Shown here: positions 34,390-46,530 of the stretch, piece by piece
Position numbering within the stretch: the stretch's first letter is position 1
How the letters are laid out: every line of letters begins with the position of its first letter
DNA from: Pelargonium cotyledonis
Taxonomy: Eukaryota; Streptophyta; Magnoliopsida; Geraniales; Geraniaceae
Direction of reading: 5' to 3'
Length of the DNA stretch: 51,342 nt
NCBI GenBank assembly: GCA_036897625.1
Contig: JAYMTA010000051.1
Location: 1 to 51,342 of the forward strand
Position numbers and translations under genes: made by a program
Notes under the pieces: model-generated
What the model was told of the DNA's origin: nothing
What the model saw: only the letters and a program-made list of their open reading frames with translations
Databases searched by the model: none

Positions 34390-35740
34390 ATAATAATATA
34401 ATTATAAATAAATAAAAAGGGAAAGACTAAATGAGTGTTTTGTTTCTATTTTTAGCTTATTATAGCATGCCTCCAAATTAATGAAAAGAGAATAATAAGA
34501 ATATTTATTAAAAAAAAAATAAGCAGAATATTTATAATTATTTACTCTTTTAGTAAAAAAAAAATATTTTGTAAATATTTGTTTGAAAGAGTGAACTTTT
34601 GAGTTTTGATTATTAAAATATAATACAAAAAATTGTTATTTTTCAACATATATTTTCTTTAAAAAAAAAATTAAACTAAAATGTATATAACTTATTGATA
34701 AATTTTGGTGGTGTAGCTTTTGTTTAATATACAGTTCTGTACACGAATGTGTAAGTCATTCATTAATTGTGAGTTTTGTAGCGTTCACGCCGAAAGTAAA
34801 ACATATTCGATACACACCATCAAAACTAGAATTTCTTAATTTGTTAAACTTAGCAACAAAATTAATTGTGCACATACGATCGATATGTTTTCATCGCATA
34901 ATAGGAATATCGAGATTTTTGTAAGATTTTTCTATGATAAATCTCCTAAAAGAGTTAACAAAAATTTATATTTAATACTCATTAAAGATTACCTTATAAT
35001 AGCAAATGATCACATTTAATATTCAAAATGATAAAAAAAAATTAACAATTACATCTATGCCGTACACAAATTGTATTTTTATTTTTAAAATAATTCATTT
35101 TGATCTCAAAGTATATTTGTTCTATTTTAAATTGTTAACTAATTTGGTTTATGTTCTAATTTAGTTTTAAATTATTCATATTGTTACGTTAAAAAAAATA
35201 AGTTATTCATATTGTTTCATCTTGGTCCCATGCAAGTTTAATTCATATTGTTTCATTTTGTTACATAACTCGTAATTGTGCAATTAAACTAAGAAGACAT
35301 TCAATTTTACTTTTTTTTCTTCTTATATTTATATTTTCTATAGAATCAATATGACGACATGACCCGTGATCGGAAATGCTTGCTTGACGTCCACGTCATC
35401 AATTTGTTTCTAAAATTTGCACTAGCTTTTTTGAACCGCCCAACTTTAAATTGGATACAATTGAAACAAATTAGCATAATAGACGAACCGAATTGAAAGA
35501 ATACTGATAATTTAGATACGAGATTTAAGCATAAATTAAAATGGTACCAATTTTAAACAAACAAACAAGGAATAATTTGAGAACCAAAACGAAACATTTT
35601 TCTTTTTCATTTATAACCATAAAATTATTTCTATATAATATGGCAATTTAATTAGTTTTGATACGGTCAATCAACCCACAAAAAGACCCGACCCGTTTTC
35701 ATCAGATCCGGACCCGGCAGTGCTCAGACAAATCAGTTGG
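34390..35740. other. Intergenic AT-rich DNA
   Basis: No coding or RNA feature was seen. The right end is presumed promoter of the Tubby-like gene. Confidence 0.35.
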
Positions 35741-35992
35741 ATAAGGCTTAAAAAGCAGAACACAGTAGTATCAGCCGACCCCAGCAAGGAGACACACAGA
35801 TCACAAGTTCCCAGCCAGACCAAACCCTAATTGTCTCCGTGACAATCTCTCCAGAATCGACCCACTTTCGGTAATCTATAGCCAGCGATTGGAAATGGGT
35901 CTCAATCCTTGACCCAGCTTCGGTTCTTCTCAGTCTCGGAGCTCTTGATCGGATCGGAAAAGGTGACCTGCTTGCTTGACGTTGCGCTCGAG

Positions 35993-37048
35993 GTTTGTTT
36001 GTCTGCATTTTGATGGGTTTTTGTAAATGTGTGATTTTTCGGTGTCGTTTGTTGTGATCAGATCTGCTTGAGCTGCGGGGATTTTGTGGGGTTTGTTGTT
36101 TGGGTTAAATTTGTGTGATTTGGGTTGGGATTGGTTGAAGATTGAATCTGTGTGAGGTTGGTGATGACTTGTGTCTTTTTTTTTTTTTTTTTTTTTTGGG
36201 GGCGTGAATTTTGATAATGAGTTGTGAATTTTGTGAAAGTGCAGATTTTTAGCTATTGGGGCTTGTGGATGATGTTTGTTGGATTCGAGTTTTGGATAGA
36301 GTTTGTGTTTAGCTGTTTGTGGCTGTGAATATGCATTGAAAGGAACTCAGCGGAATTTAAATTATTGTTTGTGATTAATACTGTATTTGGTAATGAACTA
36401 TGGTTGAATTTTATGTTTTCAGTGTTGTGAATTTTGGAAAAGTGGAGATTTTTAGCTGGTGTGGCTTGTGGGTGATGTTTATTAGATTCCAGTTCCAGAG
36501 AAAGTTTATGTTTTGCTGTTTTGTAGCTGTAAATATGCATTATAAGGAAATCTGATTTGGTGATGAATTGTAGTTGAATTGTATGTATTCAGGGTTATGA
36601 ATTTTGAAAAAGTGGAGTTTTTTAGCTGTTGTGGCTTGTGGGTGATGTTTAGTTGGTGTTTGTTTGATTGAGGTTTCAAAGAAAGTTTATGTTTTGCTAG
36701 AAATGACTGTAAATGTGTATTGATAGGAACTTGGGGGTATTTGAATTACTGTTTGTGATTATAACTATGTGTATGTTATGTTTGGTGATGAATTGTTGTT
36801 GTATTTGATGTTTTCAGGGCATGAAGTTTGATGATAAGTCGTGAATTCTGCGGAAGTAGAGATTTTTAGCTGTTGTGGCTTTTGTGTGAGGTGTTTTTTG
36901 TGGCTTGTGGGTGATGTTTATTTGGTGTTTGATAGATTGGAGTTTTGAAGAAAGTTTATGTTTTGCTATTGGTGATTGTAAATATGCATAAAAAGGAGCT
37001 TGGCTGAATTTGAAGTACTGTCTGTGAGTTATTTGATTTGAGGTGTAG
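35993..37048 (+). other. Leader intron of the Tubby-like gene
   Basis: A leader exon from about 35750 ends at GCTCGAG/GTTTGT (35993). The acceptor is GAGGTGTAG at 37048 or GATAG at 37052, 6-10 bases before the start codon. Confidence 0.55.
36200..37048 (+). repeat. Four tandem repeats with repeated acceptor-like ends
   Basis: Four units of about 170-240 bp each contain GAATTTT..AAGT, GATTTTTAGCTGTTGTGG, CTTGTGGGTGATGTTT, AAAGTTTATGTTTTGCT and TAAATATGCAT. The first three end in TATGTTTTCAG (36421), TGTATTCAG (about 36593) and GATGTTTTCAG (36819). The last ends in the presumed real acceptor GAGGTGTAG. Each unit therefore carries a plausible 3' splice site. Confidence 0.8.
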
Positions 37049-37058
37049 ATAGGTATTA

Positions 37059-39155
37059 ATGCCTCTTAGGAGTATTTTACAGGACATGAAGGGCGATTTT
37101 GGTAGCATATCTAGAAAAGGGTTCGATATGAGGTTTGGGTTGAGATCAAGGTCGCATCGGGTGGTTCAGGATAGCTCGGTGAGAGTAATTGATGCATTGG
37201 AGCAGAGTACTTGGGCTAATATGCCGCCAGAGCTTTTGAGGGATGTGCTTATGAGGATTGAGGCATCGGAAACTACGTGGCCTCCTCGGAAGAATGTGGT
37301 TGCTTGTGCCGGTGTTTGCAAGAGTTGGAGAGACATCATGAAGGAAATTGTGAAAATTCCCGAGGTTTCTGGAAAATTGTCATTCCCCATCTCCTTGAAG
37401 CAGGTTTGAATGCTAGACTCATCGTTTTTCGTTAACATAATATACATTCTTATGATGATTTTACCGGTGTTGTTACTCTTGCCCTTTTCTTATGTACATT
37501 CTTCATGCCCTATAGAAGCTAAATTTCGAATAATTGAGAAATGAGAATGTGCTTATTCAGTTATTCATGATTGAATCGGCTCTCTTTCTTTTAGTGTCGT
37601 TTTTGTGTTAAGGGCTTATATGCAAATTTAATATTTTTTCTAGAAGAATAGGACATGCTGGCTGGTGAGTATTTCCGAATTGTAATTGTGTTTGTTTAAT
37701 TTTTTTGTGGAGAGAATATTTGAAGTTTAGAAAATAACTTCTCTTTCCTTAATTGGATTGAAATAATTATAAAAATTGAATATTACACCGAGCCGCCTCT
37801 TGTTGTTGTCATTCATGAAAGGCTTTATTTACGTGAATGCTGCTTCATGTGGTGGATATAAACTCTCTCTGAAAGAGGTGTGATGAGAATGTGATAATCA
37901 ACCATTCATTTCTCTCTCTTTGCAGCCTGGTCCAAGGGACTCCCTCCTTCAGTGTTACATAAAACGGAATCGTCGAAACCAAACTTATTATCTCTACCTT
38001 GGGCTATATGCAGGTATATGATTGAACTCTTTTATTCTCTACACTCTACTTGGCTCTGTCATGTTACTTTTCAAGATTGCCATATTTTTATCGGTATGCT
38101 TGGATTAGTAAGAAGTTGCTTGTTTAAGGTTTTCTCTGGGCGATAAACATCTAACTGGTTCGATTTGTCCAACCTATTGGCAGGTTCAAATGACGATGGG
38201 AAGTTTCTTCTCGCTGCACGCAAGTGCCGACGCCCTACATGCACAGACTACATCATCTCCTTAAATTCCGATGATGTGCTGAAGGGGGGCAGCACCTACA
38301 TTGGAAAGTTGAGGTACATTGAAAAAAAAAAAAACTCTTATTTAACGAAGAACCAGACTGGTTCTATCTCTTCGCACGGGCCTAACTTGTAACTTTGCTG
38401 TCCAATATAGGTCGAACTTTTTGGGTACCAAGTTCACAATCTACGATGCACAACCTACAAATGGCGGAGCCAAAGTTACTAAAAGTCGTTCCACCCGGCC
38501 AGTCAATTCAAAACAAGTTTCTCCCCAAATTTCCACCGGCAACTTTCCTGTGGCCCACATCTCATACGAGTTGAATGTCTTGGGTAACAGGTACAATGAG
38601 AGTATTAAAACTTTTTGGTCTACATGAAAAAGTATTTGCCCTTTTGCCAAAGTTGACATTTCCTCCTGTTGATCCAGAGGCCCGAGGAGAATGAACTGCG
38701 TCATGGACGCTATACCTTCATCCGCTGTCCAACCCGGAGGCGTGGCCCCCACGCAGACCGAATTCGTGCTCAGGAACCTTGATCCATTCCCGTCACTTCC
38801 CTTTTTCCGATCAAAATCAACCCTCACGGAGAACGTGCCGTCTGAATCTTTAACAGCCCCGAAGGAAGGATTGCTGGTCTTGAAGAACAAGGCCCCTAGA
38901 TGGCACGAACAGCTCCAGTGCTGGTGCCTGAACTTCAATGGACGTGTCACAGTTGCTTCCGTCAAGAACTTTCAGCTCGTGGCGTCGGTGGAAAATGGCG
39001 GAGCTGGGGGTGCGCAGGAGCACGAGAATGTGATTCTACAATTCGGGAAAGTGGGAAAGGACGTATTCACAATGGACTATCAGTATCCGATCTCCGCGTT
39101 CCAAGCATTCGCAATTTGCCTCAGCAGCTTCGACACAAAGATTGCGTGTGAATGA
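37059..39155 (+). CDS. TLP: Tubby-like F-box protein
   Basis: Plant Tubby-like proteins are substrate adaptors of SCF ubiquitin ligases that sit on the plasma membrane through phosphoinositide binding and are released by stress. Exons 37059-37403, 37926-38013, 38184-38313, 38411-38590 and 38678-39155 join in frame, giving 406 residues, the length of Arabidopsis TLP3. The F-box covers about residues 52-106 ([18 protein letters not shown]..). The Tubby domain runs from about 116 to the end, with [15 protein letters not shown] containing K186 and R188, the positions that bind PIP2 in TLP3, and the C-terminal signature [18 protein letters not shown]. Nothing is truncated. The start is the ATG closest to the leader acceptor, with MPLRSI as in relatives. 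Confidence 0.93.
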
Positions 39156-40135
39156 CCTTAATGACCCGACAAATGTGAGTATCAGCTACCATTTCATCTC
39201 ATTGCCTTGTAGCTAGTTCAAATGAATGATTTGTTATCGCTTTCCTTTTCTTGCAATATCGATATGGATATGAAAGTCCGGTGTTTATGTGTTTTTGCAA
39301 TATTTTATATATATTGCTAGAAGTATTAAATTTGAAGCTCTGTTATAGATGTTATATGTTCATATTCTCTCTCTGAACCTCGACGACTTCTTGCTAACCC
39401 TTCTCTCTCTAGTGGACTTATTCGCCATTGGCGCCTTTTTGTGTGCTTGTGTTGAGTTCGTGTAAGAGTTACATTGTTCCTCTATTCTCTTAAATTTGAT
39501 CATGGATTCTTTGAGTTTTCAAGTTTAGCTTATGTTGCATTTTGTTAACAATTTTGTTCTTGAGAACACTCCCATTATTGGTAAGTTCCTTCATGTTGGT
39601 TTGAGTAGTGGTGTTCAAGGTACACATTTCTCAATGAGAGATCGTGGGTTTAAATCTCAGTAAGTCTAACAGCAGATGTTATAGGAAGAAGTTAAGAATA
39701 GTCTTTGAAAAATGAACTATTATCGAGGAAAATTAGATAAATTGAATGGGTTTTTGGGTCATTTGCATCAACATTTTGTTTGTATGGTTTGAAAGAGACA
39801 ATAAGTTGAGAAACACCATAGAGGTAGTTCTTTTAACTATTAATATTATTACATCATCGATTAGTAGTTTTGCTAAAAAGTCGTGTAATTGACAATACAT
39901 AACCAAAATAACTTTGAACTTACAAGTGAATAGAAAAGCATTTAGAAATCTTAGCCGATTGTATTAGATGATCAGTTCGATCGATTCCTTTATCAACATT
40001 TCAGCTACGAGTTGAATCTAAAACACAAGTTGTGTTAATGTTAACATAGTACACATGATCTTAAAATCTAGGCACCTACTTATTTGTGACATGAATTGAT
40101 CATCTTGTGGGTCTTCATAAGAGAAATAGTAACCA
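39156..40135. other. Tubby-like 3' region and intergenic DNA
   Basis: The first 250 bases are probably 3' untranslated region. At about 39600-39690, GTGGGTTTAAATCTCAG resembles a B box, which may mark an old SINE. I see nothing else. Confidence 0.3.
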
Positions 40136-40451
40136 TCAAAAGGAGCACCAAAGAAGCAAGCATTGAAGCATAGAGAGAGCAAAAGCAGCAATCATGTTGT
40201 GACAGAAATGGCCAAACACATTGCAAACTTTTGTCCACATGGCATGGGAGTTCCCATACATTGCAATGAAACCAGCTGCACCAACAGCTCCATTGGCAGA
40301 TAAGAGAAGACCCATCATCACCACATCTACTATGATGATCACAACTTTGTGTTGTTGGTGGTGTTTTTGAGCCCTAATTGTGGCCATGATAGAGTGTAGC
40401 AAGGATCCAGCTGCATGTGAACAAGCTATGGCATTTGATACCACAAAGAAC
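40136..40451 (-). pseudogene. CASPL: CASP-like membrane protein fragment
   Basis: The exon starts at an acceptor (ATTTGTAG/GTTC) and encodes FFVVSNAIACSHAAGSLL, a span like VVIIIVDVVMMGLLLSANGA, the loop GNSHAMWTKVCNVFGHFC, and a last span ending LLLWCSF. These are the second to fourth membrane segments of the CASP-like (UPF0497) family, whose members form membrane scaffolds such as the Casparian strip domain. The fourth span ends after about 17 residues and is shorter than usual. No exon for the first span was found in the next 1.5 kb upstream on this strand. It may be a gene fragment, or exon 1 may be too diverged to see. Confidence 0.6.
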
Positions 40452-40572
40452 CTACAAATGAAATGTCAAGGATGAGGAAATGAATTGATCGAACGAAAGA
40501 AAAAGATTCGTCAGAAGAAAGTATATCTTTATCGGTTTTCTTGTTTCTAAAAAAATTTATATCTAAATAAGG

Positions 40573-40644
40573 CAAGCGGTTGATTTCACTTAATCCCTCG
40601 AAGTCTCAGTTTCAAGTCTCGGTGTTGGTACACTAGTAAAAAAA
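40573..40644 (+). mobile_element. Short SINE-like element, copy 2
   Basis: CAAGCGGTTGATTTCACTT, CAGTTTCAAGTCTCGG and a short A-run match the minus-strand element at 18586-18664. It lies just upstream of the CASP-like fragment. Confidence 0.55.
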
Positions 40645-40659
40645 TAGTTGTCATGTGGA

Positions 40660-41960
40660 CATGTCACGTCGGCAAAACTGCAATAAAGGAAAAAAGTTGC
40701 AATCCCCAACCCCTCCCCCCCCCCCCCACCTTCCAATCCACCAAACCGTGTCGTTTTTGTTGTTGATTTTGAAATATGAAAAAGACACATCGTTTAGCAG
40801 TCTCACGTCAACAAATGACAACTATTATGAGCTAACATGGTGTCCCATCTGACGTGACACACATTGACATGCTAAAATCGGTCAGTAGGAGTAATAAAAA
40901 AAAAATAGTTCAACGCATGTAAAACCATAATTTGGGGCTAAAGCCACCACTCCGTGCTCGATTTCCGCGCCGGCCGGCATGATCGATCTCAGGCGAGGAA
41001 CGGCCGGAGAAGGTGGTGGAGGAAGATGCATGGGGTTTGAGGCATTGAAGTTGAAGGTGTTTGTAGTGGTTTTGGGAGGTAAATAATGGAGAGGTTTGCT
41101 AGAATTGAAATAAAGTTGCACATAATGGTAAACTTTGTGTTTGGGACTGGGTGGTCGTTCAATCTATGTTTTTAGTTGTGCCCCACTAACTATATTTATG
41201 AGCTTGATTCGTAGGGGTCGTGAGTCGTGTCTTGCATCAAGTGGACTTTTTTAGAATGGACCAAAATTTGGTTATTGTATTTAAAATTATTTGTGAACAA
41301 TGTTAAACTTTCGTCATAATCAATGTCATATATATATATATATATAGATCGTAAGTGAATTCATGGAAATGGTCATTTTTTAATTTATGGAATATTTATG
41401 TTTATGGTTATATCAGTATATATATTTGACTAGTTTAAGAATTTAATACTCTAGTAGATTAATATTAATTTCTTTTAGGATTATAATTTTGTCATATCAT
41501 ATCATATTTTTACATAATTCACTTGAATCCTATATAATGTGAGATTGCATTATTTTCTTTCTTGCTCAAGAGAAAGATTTGAAATTAACTTCTTATTTAT
41601 TGTTCACGTCATAATTCGAATTGACATAAGTTGAATAATAATATCAACAACATTTAAGATCTTTGACGTTTAACCCCGAAAATAAAAACAACGTTAAATT
41701 TGGTAGGAAGAGATTCTCCGCACTTTAATTGTGGTCCTTATCGGTTAATAACAACAACAACAACAACCACAACAACAACAACAACAATAATAATAATAAT
41801 TGCATATATTGATATTATAATTGGAAGCAATTACATTGTAATAATACAATATTTTTATAATTCATATTCCAGTCTTGAAGCCACCTTTGTTCCATATTTT
41901 AATTACCATATTTATGGCTATTTTAATTAACATAGATAATTATATTTTAAACACAATAAT
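40660..41960. other. Intergenic DNA with simple repeats
   Basis: It holds a C-run near 40722, a GC-rich patch at 40960-41060 with only a short ORF, and an AAC/AAT microsatellite at 41748-41803. No exon was found. Confidence 0.4.
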
Positions 41961-41969
41961 ATATAAAAT

Positions 41970-43926
41970 TCACACATTGGGTTCATTATTAGCCACATTT
42001 ATGGCTATCATGGGATTGGGAGGCTCATTGTCCTTGCCAATTTTTGCTTCTTCCTTCTCATCATCCTCATGATCAATTTCTCCAAGATCTTGAAGTTGTT
42101 GTTGATTAGTCTCTGGCAATATCTCTTCCTTTGAACCCTTGTAGATCACATATAATATCATTTGTGCAATTCCAAATGCAAATCCCAACACATTTGGTGT
42201 CTAAATATGCAATGCAATAGTTCATAGTTAGTAAAATAAATATTATACAAAAATTAACAAAACAACAATTAACTTATTATTTATAACAATAAGAGTTAGA
42301 CCGGGCCGGTCGGTTTGAATGGTTCGACCAGAGTTAAGGATATGACGGTAAAAATGTTAATTTAAGAGCGTTCATAAGTTCAGAACCAAATCAGATTGAA
42401 TGGTCCAACCGATTTGTCTTATCGGTCCGGCTTTCAAAATCTCGGTTCGATAATCATACATTTAAATTAGCAGGGCTGAAATGTACTCACAGCAACATAA
42501 TAATCTCCGATCAAGAGTCCATAAAAGAACCACATCACTGCACACAGTGTCAAGAAGAAGGACAAGGCAAAGGGCATGAACTCTACACTCTTTGTTCTTA
42601 TCACAAGCCTCTGAAAATATCCACACAAGAAACACATATAGTTTAAGAGCTAATCATTGAAAATGAATATTAAAAAAACTGAAAAAAAAAGCTCGTGGTC
42701 ATAACGAAAGTGTATACTAAGATATCTAAATGGAAACAAAAATCAAATCGAAGAACGATTTGACAATAGATACTAAAAAGATATGTGTACCATGATGCTG
42801 AGTGGAGCTGCAAAAACACAGACAGAGAAGACGGCACAAATCCATCCAACAATGGCGATCCTCTCGGAGCCTTTCGAGAATAGGTAAGTGAAAATTATTA
42901 TCAATCCATAAGTCACAATGTTGAAAAGCACAAGAATTTTCACTGTATATATCTGCATTAGCAATACAAATATTAGGCCCAACATGTTAAATAGTCAAGT
43001 TAAATAATGTACAAAATGATTTTAATGGAATACAAGATTGGAATTTATCTATTTGTTCGTAAACCGGGTCATTGGTCTGATCGGTTTGAACCAATCGAGT
43101 TATTTCAACCAAAAATTGATTTGATTTTTAAAAGCAATGAATTCAGAGGGAGACGGTTCAAACCCTAATTTTCTTGGAGGCATAAACGAGGAAAATGACA
43201 AGGTAGATGGACTCGATGACAACACCAATCGAGTTGATGGTGATGATCAGGAGTCCATTAGTCTTGAGGAAGCCATAGTATAGCAATAACATCGAGCTGA
43301 ACAGAGCCACGGAATAAGGCAGGGCCTGAAACCCTTCAGTCGATTTTTTCTTGAAGATCCTATAGAAGGTAGGCCTGCAAAATATAAAATTAACTAATTA
43401 AAATCAATATTACTTACATTTCATTCATATTATTTATAAGATTGTGTTCTCAACTGTAAATATTTCATTTTCGATAGCTTGAGTCGTCAATTTTTTGGGG
43501 TCATTTTTTGTGAATTATAAAATATTTAGTCATAATATTTGGATTATTAAAAAATATTTCTTCTTAATAATATTATTATACATAAAGTTAGATAGAGAAA
43601 GAGAGTACTTACAGTGGAGCAAGGTACACAAAGAAAGAGATGATGTTACCTATAAGCAAATAATACGTCAAATCACAAACAAACACAAAATTAGTTAGTC
43701 CTTCACGAGTAAAATGTAACGAGTAGATTACTGACTCAATAATAGATCAATCATATTAAAATCGTGCTGCTATTTGAAAACAAATTTCATCTATATGTAT
43801 TTCAACTTAACAGTCGAATTGTTCAACTCGGTCTAATAATAAAAGCATTTTAACTTGAAGTATAGATAGATACATACCAAGAATGCCAAATGCAAAAGCC
43901 AAGTGATGGGTATGAATGAATGCCAT
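41970..43926 (-). CDS. SWEET: SWEET sugar transporter, clade III-like
   Basis: SWEETs move sugars down their gradient across membranes; clade III members export sucrose at the plasma membrane in phloem loading, nectaries and seeds. Exons 43926-43878, 43649-43613, 43374-43164, 42952-42791, 42610-42491 and 42200-41970 join in frame, the usual six-exon layout, giving 269 residues. Two MtN3 repeats are visible: [32 protein letters not shown], of which [16 protein letters not shown] is diagnostic, and [27 protein letters not shown]. The tail is acidic and hydrophilic. The start [17 protein letters not shown] is the first ATG after a TATA-like TATTTATA near 44000. Clade III is assigned from resemblance only. 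Confidence 0.92.
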
Positions 43927-44310
43927 TTTTTTTGGATTAAATAAATTGGTGTGAATCAAAAGATTAGGAGCTTGTGATAAAATCTTTGCACTTCAAGGTC
44001 TATTTATAGACACATTTATGTATATGTATATGTATATGTATATGAATATGTATGTATATGAGATAAAAAGCTAGCTACTAAGCTTCTTTAGATTAGATAA
44101 TAATTGCATAGGTTACTTAATTATAATTGGTTTATTTTGAAATATTATTAACTGTTTCTCAATTCTATGGAATTGTGACTTGTCAATTTGTCATAGCAAG
44201 CACATTACATGCATGTTATAGCATATAATATATATTATATATGTGTGTATATATGTGTTGCATATATAGCATGATCTTCATGGAAGTTCATGCAATACAA
44301 TCTCTCTCTC
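43905..44310 (-). promoter_or_regulatory. SWEET promoter region, arm of an inverted repeat
   Basis: This upstream region matches 46115-46500 in inverted orientation. It includes a (GTATAT)n tract near 44020 and a GAATCAAA..GAGCTTGTGATA block near the leader. Confidence 0.65.
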
Positions 44311-46110
44311 ACATGTCATTTTTATCTATATACTTCTTGCAAGAAATTAAAGTGTATACCAATTTGTTCTCTAATTGTTGGTTTGGCTAGGGTTTCAATA
44401 CTTGGTGAGTTTTGTACATAATTAACCAAATTAAGAAAGGAAAATGATTCATTTTACTTTCGTATAAATAGCGATGTGTTTCCATGTATCACGAACATAA
44501 AATACGATAAACGATTGAAATTTGTTGACAAATAAAGCAAACGATAGATTAATTATCGTCTTAAATGATCCACGATAGAAATACTATAAACGTGTCATTT
44601 AATTTGTCACGTGCGTATCAACTCGTTTAAAGAGTCGCCGTTATTATCGTTTATAACTTGTTCAAACAATTATTTTTAGGAAAATGTAAAGTATACAAAT
44701 ACTATTGCACAAATAAATATACACCTGTATTACCAACAATAAAAATAGAAATGTATATAAAAAAAAAATACAAACAAGTTTGAGAATTATTTTCTCATAT
44801 AGTCATTTGCAATGTTGCCTATATTATTATTATTATTATTATTATTTCTTAAGCTATTTAGTAATTAAGGGTACCAAGATACGAGCTTATAAGACATATC
44901 CTGTTCAAACAAGATCGTTTCTTAAACTACGGAAAAAGTACTTTTTGCTAACTAAAAAGTTAGTTTGGACCAAATAAGTTACTATAAATAAAGAGTTAAA
45001 TTAACGTGACTTGAACAACACAAAAACATGCATGTGTAGGTTTTTGTTAGATAAATTTAGTTTCGAAAACGTGAGAATTGAGACAAAGATCCACCACTAG
45101 CCGTTACGTTTAAATTCAAGCAACAGCGTACTTTTGTATATTTGGTCCTTCTAATTAAGTTATTTTAACACTTCACTTTAATTCTATTAATTAGGTTTAT
45201 CTATAATAGATATAATTTAGATTTTGTGTAACTTGCAAATGAATAATTAATTAGGCTTGGTAGTTAGTAGTTACTATGTTGTCCATCATTTGAGTCTTAA
45301 TTAATGTTTGATTAATTACTATTGGGGGTACGTAGATTTGGCAAGTTGGGTTTAATTTCGGTCGGATTTGGATTCGAAAGGTCTAATTCAAACCCGACAT
45401 GCAAGAGCGAGTTGATGATTTCAAGCTGAATTTAATTAGTGCAGGGCTAATTTAACTTGATTTGAAAATTGATCGAGTCTACTTTGTGTAATTCAAACCC
45501 GCAAAAATGTGTGTCGGGTTTCCGATGGTCGAGGACTCGGAGCAAAGTTGTGATCTTCTGTTGACAGTTATCGTTTCTAGAGAAGATCTTTGCATGCTCA
45601 GTATATATGTATCAGACTGACTCAAACGTGTTTGACGCATATTTGTTTTGAGGAGAATATTGATAAAATCGTAATCACATGTTTGACTAAACTACCATGA
45701 GAGTAAACGGCGAGAGATTTGCCAGTTCTCGTTGACTGGATGTTCGGTGTGTATATACTTTTATTTTATTGACTCAAATGTTTGACGCATAAACGTACGA
45801 GGAAATTGATCGACCCTTAATCACGTGACTATGTTGATCCCAATTTTAGTACGTTACATACGAGATTGATAAATTCACAAACAAATCTCTTTAATATTAT
45901 ATATGTCTCGAGTAGATTGATATATTGTAATCGTATCGTATAACCTATTACTATTATGTATAACATATATTGTAATAGGTTATACATAATAAATGACATT
46001 AGATTGATAAAATTGTTAATTTGTAAAAATCTCTTAGCTAATATATTGGACATAATATATATAATCAACTAATTATCATTAATTTTAATTAGGACATATT
46101 GGTACTTTTT
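44310..46110. other. Spacer between inverted SWEET promoter arms
   Basis: It is AT-rich with an ATT microsatellite near 44824. A diverged pair of TTTGACGCATA-containing units lies at about 45618 and 45772, about 155 bp apart. No gene was found. Confidence 0.4.
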
Positions 46111-46114
46111 GTGG

Positions 46115-46530
46115 GGTAAGATATAAGGCAAAATGAGAGATTGCATGACCTTCCATGAAGATCATGCTATATATGCAACACCTATATATAGATATATATC
46201 AATTATCATAATATATATATTCCATAACATGCAGATAATGTGCAAAATTTAGAAACAGTTAATATTTTTTTTTAAATAAACCAATAATTAAGTAACCTAT
46301 GCAATCATTATATATTCTAAAAAAAAAACTCAATATCTACCTTTTTATCTCATATACATATATACATATTATATAATTATATACATAAATGTGTGACTAT
46401 GTAATATGTATAGACCTTGAAGTGCAAATTAAGAGCAATATCACAAGCTCTCAATCTTTGATTCACACCAATATATATTAATCCAAAAATGGCAACCATT
46501 CAAATTGCTCGAATGAGCGCGGAAAAATAA
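46115..46530 (+). pseudogene. Inverted SWEET promoter and start-codon relic
   Basis: Read on the plus strand, this matches the SWEET upstream region closely: GCATGACCTTCCATGAAGAT, ATGCTATATATGCAACA, AGTAACCTATGCAAT, GACCTTGAAGTGCAAAT and GATTCACACCAAT are shared. It ends at an ATG at 46489 that corresponds to the SWEET start. The frame then reads MATIQIARMSAEK and stops, and the following bases do not resemble SWEET exons or intron 1. Confidence 0.7.

Noticed and set aside
38441-38965. 174-codon ORF antisense to the Tubby-like gene
   Set aside because: It crosses an intron of the sense gene and is a reverse shadow of the conserved Tubby domain.
40882-41121. ORF with a proline-rich stretch, considered as CASP-like exon 1
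   Set aside because: It has no membrane span and no donor in the right phase, so it cannot supply the missing first span.
41700-41930. 76-codon ORF with a threonine run
   Set aside because: It is translation of an AAC/AAT microsatellite.
42290-42470. GGTTCGACC-rich stretch in a SWEET intron, considered as an LTR fragment
   Set aside because: Similar words occur at 43060 and 46690, but no ends or target duplication could be found, so no element is called.
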